This document shows positions 16,352 to 21,081 of a stretch of 21,081 nt of DNA, piece by piece (the first letter of the stretch is position 1; every line of letters starts with the position of its first letter). Location of the stretch: positions 1 to 21,081 of the forward strand of contig DATKZB010000241.1 of the NCBI GenBank assembly GCA_035528235.1, in the 5' to 3' direction. This stretch comes from DATKZB01 sp035528235 (GTDB lineage: Bacteria; Planctomycetota; Phycisphaerae; FEN-1346). The notes beneath the pieces are model-generated. The model was not told where the DNA came from. It searched no databases and worked only from the letters and a program-made list of their open reading frames with translations. The position numbers and the translations under genes were made by a program.

Positions 16352-16380
16352 TTGAAACACCGGGCGCCGGCTGGTACACT
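16352..16380 (+). promoter_or_regulatory. Sigma-70-type promoter of the sigma-54 activator gene
   Basis: TTGAAA (16352-16357) and TACACT (16375-16380) are spaced by 17 bases and match five and four of six consensus bases. Transcription would start near 16387, about 33 bases before the GTG start at 16420. The leader holds a 13-base inverted copy of the hairpin arm at 16293-16305. Confidence 0.6.
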
Positions 16381-16419
16381 GCGCCTAGGCCAAGGTGCCA
16401 CGGCCGGTAAGGGGAGCCT

Positions 16420-17826
16420 GTGCCACCCTCCGTCTTGATCATCGAGGATGAAGAAGGCGTCCGGACGGCGCTCGAGAAGCGTCTGAAGATGAGCGACTGC
16501 GTGGTCGACTCGGCCGCCACCGGCGAGGAAGGCCTGAAGCGCCTGGCCGCAGGCCCCACCGACCTGGTCCTCCTGGACTATCGCCTGCCGGACGCCGACG
16601 GTCTGGAACTGCTAGAGAAGATCGGCCGCCAGTGGCCCGATACGCTGACCATCGTGATGACGGCCTACACGAACGTCGACATCGCGATCCAGGCCATCCG
16701 GCTGGGCGCCTACGACTACGTTTCAAAACCGTTCAGCCTCGACGAGATGATGGTCGTCGTCGACAAAGCCCTCGAGACGAAACACCTGAGGACCGAGGTC
16801 GAGCGCCTGCGGACCACGCAACTGAAGGAGTTTGAGTTCGACCGCATCGTGGCCCGCAGCTCCAAGATGCTCGAGATTATCAACCTGCTGAAGAACCTCG
16901 CCATGTCCGAGGCGCGGACGATCCTACTCCAGGGCGAGAGCGGCACCGGCAAAGACCTGGCGGCCAAGGTCATCCACTACAACGGTCCCCGGGCCGACGA
17001 ACCGTTCATGAACATCACGTGCACGGCGCTGCCCGAGGGGCTGCTGGAGAGCGAACTGTTCGGCCACGAGAAGGGCGCCTTCACCGACGCCCGCGAGAAG
17101 AAACTGGGCCTGTTCGAGAAGGCCGGAAACGGAACCATCTTTCTCGACGAAATCGGCGACATGCCGGCCACGCTGCAGGCCAAACTCCTGAGATTCCTCG
17201 AAGAGAAGACGTTCCGCCGGGTGGGCGGCACGGAAGACATCGTGGTCGACGTTCGCATCGTCGCCGCCACCAACCGCGACCTCAGGAGCCTGGTGACCGA
17301 AGGCCGGTTCCGCGAGGACCTGTTCTACCGCCTCAACATCTTCCCCGTGACGCTGCCGCCGCTGCGCGAACGGCCCGACGACATCCCCCTGCTGGCCGAC
17401 TACTTCGTCCAACAGTACAACGCCGAGTTCCACAAGGAGATCACGGGCATCGACCCGGCGGCCCTGGCCGTGATGCAGGCCTACGACTGGCCCGGCAACG
17501 TCCGAGAGATGCGGAACCTGATCGAACGGGCCATGCTGCTGGCGTCCGGCGGGCGGCTGACGCTGGACAGCCTGCCGATGGAACTGATGACGCCGGCCGT
17601 CGTCGCCTCGGGCGAGAAGGAAGGACGACCGCAGCCCCTCGTCGTCCTCGGCCCGCAGGGCGTCGACCTGGCCGAGGTCGAACGCCTCCTGGTGGCCAGC
17701 GCGATGGAACAGGCCGGGGGCAACCAGTCGCGCGCCGCCCAGTTGCTTCGGCTGAGCCGGGACCAGTTGCGATATCGGCTCCGGAAATTCGGCCTCCCCA
17801 CCGGCACCCACCGCGGCACCCCATGA
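16420..17826 (+). CDS. NtrC-family sigma-54-dependent response regulator
   Basis: A 468-residue cytoplasmic two-component transcription activator. Receiver domain 4-120 has the acidic pair E9/D10, phospho-acceptor D53 (LVLLDYRLPD), T81 and K103. The AAA+ domain is about 140-375, with Walker A GESGTGK (172-178), Walker B TIFLDEIGDMP and the arginine-rich FREDLFYRLNIFPVTLPPLRER stretch. The sigma-54 contact loop reads GAFTDA (219-224) instead of GAFTGA. A Fis-type helix-turn-helix closes the chain (about 430-460, NQSRAAQLLRLSRDQLRYRLRKFGL). GTG 16420 is preceded by AGGGGAG with 5 bases between. All parts needed for phosphorylation-dependent activation are present. There is no histidine kinase nearby, so its partner and targets are unknown. 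A pta remnant follows 37 bases downstream. Confidence 0.93.
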   Translation: MPPSVLIIEDEEGVRTALEKRLKMSDCVVDSAATGEEGLKRLAAGPTDLVLLDYRLPDADGLELLEKIGRQWPDTLTIVMTAYTNVDIAIQAIRLGAYDYVSKPFSLDEMMVVVDKALETKHLRTEVERLRTTQLKEFEFDRIVARSSKMLEIINLLKNLAMSEARTILLQGESGTGKDLAAKVIHYNGPRADEPFMNITCTALPEGLLESELFGHEKGAFTDAREKKLGLFEKAGNGTIFLDEIGDMPATLQAKLLRFLEEKTFRRVGGTEDIVVDVRIVAATNRDLRSLVTEGRFREDLFYRLNIFPVTLPPLRERPDDIPLLADYFVQQYNAEFHKEITGIDPAALAVMQAYDWPGNVREMRNLIERAMLLASGGRLTLDSLPMELMTPAVVASGEKEGRPQPLVVLGPQGVDLAEVERLLVASAMEQAGGNQSRAAQLLRLSRDQLRYRLRKFGLPTGTHRGTP

Positions 17827-17863
17827 AGCGAGCCAGGCCACCGCTTCGTCTTCGGAGCCCGTT

Positions 17864-18079
17864 GTGAACCTCTTCGACACCATCAAGCGGCGTGTTCGCC
17901 CCGCCAACCGCCGCATCCTCCTGGCCGAACCGCACGACGAACGCGTCGGCCGCGCCGAGGCCGTCGGCCCCATCTTCCAGGGCCTGGCGAAACCCATCAA
18001 CGACCTGTCGCGCGGCTGCCGGGTCCAGAACATCGTCGACACCGTCGCCATCACCGCCGCCCAGACGCTGGCCACCTGA
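17864..18079 (+). pseudogene. pta: Internally deleted phosphate acetyltransferase (N- and C-terminal ends joined in frame)
   Basis: A 71-codon open frame from GTG 17864, with GGAG 6 bases upstream. Residues 1-28 (MNLFDTIKRR...RRILLAEPHDER) resemble the extreme N-terminus of phosphate acetyltransferase. Residues 30-70 (GRAEAVGPIFQG, LAKPINDLSRGC, VDTVAITAAQ) match its extreme C-terminus almost residue for residue, as recalled from archaeal and clostridial Pta. Pta is usually about 330 residues, so roughly 260 residues, including nearly all of the acetyl-CoA and phosphate site, are absent, and the two ends meet in frame near residues 28-30. Pta interconverts acetyl-CoA and acetyl phosphate; this product could not. 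It is a pseudogene, or a retained microprotein derived from pta. It follows the sigma-54 activator by 37 bases and is probably cotranscribed with it. Codon use and GC match the neighbours, so decay is either recent or the frame is kept. Confidence 0.8.
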
Positions 18080-18111
18080 ACGCCGCCGCCGTGGCATGGC
18101 CCGGGGAAAAC

Positions 18112-18154
18112 ACCCGGAAAAGAACCGGGCGGGCCTCGCTGGGGAGACCCGCCC
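18112..18154 (-). terminator. Intrinsic terminator after the interrupted PEP-CTERM gene
   Basis: GGGCGGG (18127-18133) pairs with CCCGCCC (18148-18154), and the stem continues with CTC/GAG after one mismatch. Read on the minus strand it is followed by GGTTCTTTTCC, a modest U-rich tract. It lies about 30 bases past the PEP-CTERM stop and also sits downstream of the pta remnant on the plus strand. Confidence 0.6.
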
Positions 18155-18185
18155 GATGGGTTTACCGATGCATCCCGTCGCCCGG

Positions 18186-19250
18186 TTACCGGCGGCGACG
18201 AATCAGCGACGCCACCGAACCCAACGCCAGCAGCGCCAGCGTGGCCGGTTCGGGAACCAGTTTCAGCGGGAACGTGTCGGTGCTCACGTTGATGGGGTCG
18301 CTCTGCGCCCAGCCCACCGCCATCACCGCCTCGTACGGAACGCCCTCGACCAGTCCCATGGCGATCAGGTCGTCGTACGTCACCGTCACCTGGCCCACGT
18401 CGCTTTCGATCTCGTAGTCGCCGTCACCGTCGAAGTCCCAGCCCCACCAGTTGATACTACCGGTCGAGGCCGTGCCGTCAAGCACCAGCGGCGCATCGCC
18501 CGGGGCGACCATGAACCCTTCCGGGCCGTGCGGGGGGCCCTGGGCAGACGACGCCACGTACAGGACGATCTTCTCGCCGCCCTGAAGGACACCGTAGTCC
18601 AGAGCCTCCGGGTCGTCCGAATTACCCCTGTCCACGCCGTCCTCCTGCCAGAGGGCGTCTTGATCCGCCTGGCGCGGCAGGGCCCAGATCTCGGTCACGC
18701 CCGACTGGCCGACGGGGTTGTACTCGGGACCCCAGGTGCCGCCATCGAGCGTCAGCATGGCCACGTTGAACCCGCCGTCCAAGCCGTAGCCGAAAAAGCC
18801 GTAGCCCTCCCACGGGAACAGACTCATTCCGTGCTTGGCCTGGAACCACACCGGCGCACCCTCGCCGAGGTGATCCGTAGAGCCGAGGTCGTTGTCGCCG
18901 TCGCCGTCGAGGTCCTGCGGCGTGCCCACAGAGGCGGTGGCGCCACTGCCCCAGTACGGCGGCGCCGGAACCGGATCAGGGATGGGGGGCACAATCATAG
19001 TGTAGAACGCGGCGCTCAGGTCGCCCGTCATCAGGCCCCCGTTGGACGAGTAGAAGGACGAGTAGAACTTCCAGAGGCCCTATGGCGCGGCGTTACCGTC
19101 TTGCCCGGTGACGACGCCGTTCTCCGTGGCACCCGCCGGGCGCAGATGAATCGTCAACGCCCCCGAGGCACCTGACACGAGCACTCCGCCAACCAAGATG
19201 ATGGCCAGCGTGCTCTCCAACGCCCTCCCGACGCTCCGAAAACTAGACAT
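18186..19250 (-). pseudogene. PEP-CTERM/PKD-like secreted protein interrupted by an in-frame amber codon
   Basis: Read in one frame from ATG 19250, the gene codes for a signal peptide (MSSFRSVGRALE...LAIILVGGVLVSGASGA, 1-31), 56 codons in all, then TAG at 19080-19082, then 297 more codons ending in the sorting signal VPEPATLALLALG...RRRR. No frameshift is needed; one base restores it (TAG to TGG would give Trp before GLWKFYSSFYSS). The body has a calcium-loop-like DLDGDGDND segment and a PKD-like domain (LVLDGTASTGSINWWGWDFDGDGDY). An intact product would be exported and anchored or processed through exosortase, as is known for PEP-CTERM proteins. The piece downstream of the stop opens with ATG at 19031 but would lack a signal peptide. 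The alternatives are a real nonsense mutation, a sequencing error, or stop readthrough. No good ribosome site precedes ATG 19250. Confidence 0.8.
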
Positions 19251-19588
19251 GGCGTGCTCATTTTTCGCGTTCTCGTTCGCCGAGCCTGCCTACCCAGACA
19301 GCCGGCGGTTACATTTGTCTCACCGGGCGGACACGTCGGTGTGAACCGCCCGCATCTCCGTTCAACCGTCTCCGATGCCTCTGCCGTATCTCGTCCTCAT
19401 GTCCTTCGCGCCAGCCCGCCCGTCCGGCGATCGCTTGTGAACTGCCGGGTAGATCTGGAGGGTTGACCTGCCCGGCTGTTCTTGGGGTAATGCTTACTGC
19501 TCTTCGGTACCACTCCTTCTTTCACGCCGATTCTGCCTGGCCAGGCGACCGGCGATTGTACGCCCTTTCTGGACCGCGCGGCCGGCGC
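19251..19588. other. Intergenic region between the two PEP-CTERM genes
   Basis: These 338 bases hold no credible gene. One hairpin is visible: GGGCGG (19325-19330) pairs with CCGCCC (19346-19351), with inner ACAC/GTGT pairing and a 3-base bulge; it would lie in the leader of the interrupted gene. I found no near-consensus promoter and no T-tailed terminator for the upstream PEP-CTERM gene, so whether the two are cotranscribed is open. Confidence 0.5.
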
Positions 19589-20221
19589 TTAACGCCGCCG
19601 ACGAATGCGCCCCACGACACCCATCACCAGACCCGCCGCCATCAGGCTGAGCGCGGCCGGCTCGGGCAACGGAACGATAACCGGCGTGACCGCCACGCCG
19701 CCGTCAATCACGTACGCCTCGCCCAAGGTCGGGCCAAATGGCGAAATCAGGTACAGCACGCTCGTCCACTGTCCGGCGGGCACGTGTGCGTCCATGAAGC
19801 CCGGGTAACCGAACGTCACCAGCGGCGACGCCAGCGTGGCGTCGTACGCGCCGCCGGCCGGGGTGTGGCCACCACTCAGGAACTCGGCCGGCTCGCCCGC
19901 CGTCAGGTACCCGGCCGCCTCCAGGCCGAAGAACGGAGCCACGCCGAACACCTCCAGCGACGACGGGCCGTCGTTCTGCACCTGGTACAGGTACAGGTAC
20001 TGGCCGTCATCACGCGTATAGGAACGGCTCAGGACCTGTCCGGTAAACGTGTGGTTGTAGTCGTACGGATTGTCTGTCAGGGCGCTGGCCGCGCCGGTCA
20101 CCCCCAGGTCGGCGTACTGGGCCCCGAGCAGCGCGATGGGCGCCGCCGAAGCCGTACCGCCGACGACCCATGCCGCCAACACCACCAGACACCCCAGCCG
20201 CATCGTCGTTCCGCGCCTCAT
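19589..20221 (-). CDS. PEP-CTERM sorting-domain secreted protein
   Basis: A 210-residue exported protein with an N-terminal signal peptide (MRRGTTMRLGCLVVLAAWVVGGTASA-A) and a C-terminal PEP-CTERM signal: LPEPAAL, a hydrophobic helix (SLMAAGLVMGVVG) and a terminal RIRRRR. Exosortase is known to recognise this tripartite signal; none is encoded in the window. The mature part (about 27-180) is rich in Gly, Ala and aromatic residues with a beta character (QYLYLYQVQNDGPSSLEVFGVAPFFG) and has no recognisable catalytic motif. I chose ATG 20221 because AGAGGG lies about 7 bases upstream; an in-frame ATG 18 bases further in is also possible. All transcripts reaching it from upstream promoters must pass the strong terminator hairpin at 20255-20298, which suggests regulated expression. 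Confidence 0.88.
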   Translation of the reverse strand: MRRGTTMRLGCLVVLAAWVVGGTASAAPIALLGAQYADLGVTGAASALTDNPYDYNHTFTGQVLSRSYTRDDGQYLYLYQVQNDGPSSLEVFGVAPFFGLEAAGYLTAGEPAEFLSGGHTPAGGAYDATLASPLVTFGYPGFMDAHVPAGQWTSVLYLISPFGPTLGEAYVIDGGVAVTPVIVPLPEPAALSLMAAGLVMGVVGRIRRRR

Positions 20222-20254
20222 AGATCGCCCTCTCATACCCCTGGCTCGCACAAC

Positions 20255-20298
20255 AAAAAAAGGCAATTTCCAGGGGGCCGTTCCCTCCGGAAATTGCC
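20255..20298 (-). terminator. Strong intrinsic terminator inside the leader of the PEP-CTERM gene
   Basis: GGCAATTTCC (20262-20271) and GGAAATTGCC (20289-20298) form a perfect 10-bp stem. On the minus strand the stem extends inward with GGAGGG against CCCCCT (one mismatch and one G-U) around an AACGG loop. Seven T follow directly (20255-20261 read in reverse). It ends only 33 bases before the ATG at 20221, too close for a separate promoter downstream. Confidence 0.85.
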
Positions 20299-20484
20299 AT
20301 TGACAGTCGAACCGCTTAATCGATTTTTACATCCGCGGCCTCGTTCTCGAAGGCCGACGGGGCGGGCTCCACGTCATCCCCACAACAGGAGCCCTCATAC
20401 CTCCTAACACGAACTGCTCACCATTGATAAAGGACAAACGATCCGGTCCCTCCGAACCGTCTGCCCCTTACTCCCTAAATCCAG
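20255..20484 (-). ncRNA. Candidate regulatory leader or stand-alone small RNA of about 230 nt
   Basis: A near-consensus promoter at 20491-20518 would start a transcript near 20484, and the terminator at 20255-20298 would end it about 230 nt later with no sizeable open frame between. The segment carries a local hairpin (GGTTC/GGACC region near 20440-20460) and a second copy of CGGAGGGA (minus strand, at 20447-20454). The same bases form the upstream arm of the terminator at 20282-20289, so alternative pairing is conceivable. No known riboswitch class is recognised. The segment is either a leader with conditional termination for the PEP-CTERM gene or an independent small RNA. A 23-codon frame next to a perfect AGGAGGT was considered and not called. 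Confidence 0.5.
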
Positions 20485-20490
20485 CACCGT

Positions 20491-20518
20491 ACTATAGCAC
20501 AAATATCTGGAAAGTCAA
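20491..20518 (-). promoter_or_regulatory. Near-consensus sigma-70 promoter
   Basis: On the minus strand TTGACT (20513-20518) and TATAGT (20491-20496) are spaced by 16 bases; each matches five of six consensus bases. It drives the leader or small RNA ahead of the PEP-CTERM gene and is the best promoter in the window. Confidence 0.75.
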
Positions 20519-20533
20519 ATCGGATGGCCCGAT
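20519..20533. promoter_or_regulatory. Possible operator next to the -35 box
   Basis: ATCGG (20519-20523) and CCGAT (20529-20533) form a perfect inverted repeat with a 5-base centre, directly abutting the -35 hexamer of the promoter at 20491-20518. The position suits an activator or repressor dimer. Such a short repeat can arise by chance. Confidence 0.35.
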
Positions 20534-20715
20534 ATCTTTGCCAACCCCCAAAAACCGCCCAGAACAGGCACCTGAGCACCGAAACATACACTCGTTTTCC
20601 GTTTTTCTGCGTCCGACGACGGGGCCACGGCCGACCGTTTCTTGCGCCTCGGACCCAGGGCGGTCGAAAGGGCCGGCACACAGAGGAAAATGACAGGACG
20701 CTTCCGGATACGGCG
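20534..20715. other. AT-richer intergenic stretch
   Basis: No gene, clear terminator or repeat is visible here. Its base composition is less GC-rich than the coding regions, as expected for a true non-coding stretch between the membrane-protein gene and the promoter at 20491-20518. Confidence 0.5.
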
Positions 20716-21081
20716 CTAGGCGTCCTTCGGGCTGTTGGGCGTCTCGGCCGAAGGCGTCTCGGGCGGCCCCTCGTCGTCGGGCCCGGCCTGTGCGGCCAAT
20801 GGTTCGCCGGGGGCCGCGTCCTCCCCGGCCGGGGGTTCGTCGGGGACCACTTCCGCCTCCACCTCCGCCACGTCCTCGGCCAACTCTGGCGCCGCCGCGG
20901 CGGGCGGCTGCTCCCCGCCGGTCTTCAGCGCGGCCACGATCCGGACGTCGCGGTACGTCACGATGCTCAGCACCACCAGGACGGCGCCGACGGCCAGCAG
21001 GCCGAACCCGAACCCCATGTACTGGCTGTGCCGGCCGCTCTGGTAGTTCTGGTTCTTGGCGTAGTCGTCGGCCTGGACGGC
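20716..21081 (-). CDS. Single-span membrane protein with acidic Pro/Ala-rich tail, N-terminus cut by window edge
   Basis: The frame is open from the right edge to the stop at 20716, 121 codons. An ATG at 21018 lies just before the hydrophobic helix, but the 21 upstream codons are also open and read as plausible protein (ADDYAKNQNYQSGRHSQY), so the gene most likely starts outside the window. One transmembrane helix (GFGLLAVGAVLVVLSIVTY) is followed by a short basic stretch and then about 75 residues of low-complexity acidic, Pro- and Ala-rich sequence (EDVAEVEAEVVPDEPPAGEDAAPGEP), probably disordered. No enzymatic motif is visible. It is in line with the PEP-CTERM genes but separated by the promoter at 20491-20518. 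I cannot assign a function. Confidence 0.6.
   Translation of the reverse strand, partial: AVQADDYAKNQNYQSGRHSQYMGFGFGLLAVGAVLVVLSIVTYRDVRIVAALKTGGEQPPAAAAPELAEDVAEVEAEVVPDEPPAGEDAAPGEPLAAQAGPDDEGPPETPSAETPNSPKDA

Noticed and set aside
20323..20394. A 23-codon minus-strand frame adjoining a perfect AGGAGGT
   Set aside because: The ATG directly touches the Shine-Dalgarno with no spacer, so initiation there is unlikely, and the peptide is Arg/Pro-rich; kept only as part of the leader.
19463..20407. Plus-strand 314-codon open frame
   Set aside because: It is antisense to the intact PEP-CTERM gene and crosses the terminator; it is His/Arg-rich without domains.
1..21081. CRISPR arrays, tRNA or rRNA genes, transposases
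   Set aside because: None was seen on reading both strands; the only repeats are short intergenic palindromes.

Overview
The window comes from a high-GC bacterium and most likely from a planctomycete, possibly of the Phycisphaerae type. The evidence is two secreted proteins ending in PEP-CTERM sorting signals, a cysteine-type sulfatase, large secreted carbohydrate-related proteins, paired CNNM/CBS membrane proteins, and palindromic intergenic repeats. This placement is inferred from gene content; no rRNA or other marker gene is present. Because of the high GC, long open frames lie antisense to nearly every gene. I treated these as shadows.

Layout. Positions 1-9667 are all minus-strand. In transcription order they hold a metallo-beta-lactamase-fold protein with an altered metal motif, two overlapping CNNM/CBS genes, a 900-residue secreted glycoside-hydrolase-like protein, a fumarylacetoacetate-hydrolase-family enzyme 12 bases behind it, a secreted DUF4185-like propeller protein, and nadB, which runs off the left edge. 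A sulfatase (9812-11272, plus) is divergent from the MBL gene and convergent with a PBP4-type D-Ala-D-Ala carboxypeptidase (11343-12875, minus). That carboxypeptidase and an orphan beta-class DNA methyltransferase (13036-13797, plus) diverge from one symmetric -10 element. A one-span membrane protein of unknown function follows. A nested inverted repeat then separates it from a convergent GDP-mannose pyrophosphorylase gene (15105-16181, minus). Divergent from that is an NtrC-type sigma-54 activator (16420-17826, plus). It is followed by a 71-codon frame that joins the two ends of phosphate acetyltransferase with the whole middle missing.

The right end (18186-21081) is minus-strand. It has a PEP-CTERM gene broken by one amber codon, a second intact PEP-CTERM gene, and a truncated membrane protein at the edge. 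The intact PEP-CTERM gene has a leader of about 260 nt. This leader starts at a near-consensus promoter and contains a strong intrinsic terminator only 33 nt before the start codon.

Function. The secreted and sugar-related genes (900-residue protein, DUF4185-like protein, FAA hydrolase, sulfatase) fit breakdown of complex, possibly sulfated, polysaccharides. ManC and the carboxypeptidase serve the cell envelope, and NadB serves NAD synthesis. No complete novel multi-gene system is evident. The most unusual items are the internally deleted pta, the terminator-gated leader (or stand-alone ncRNA), the shared symmetric promoter, the MBL active-site change and the nested repeat. Promoter calls are by eye against the sigma-70 consensus, and family calls are from remembered motifs without database search.
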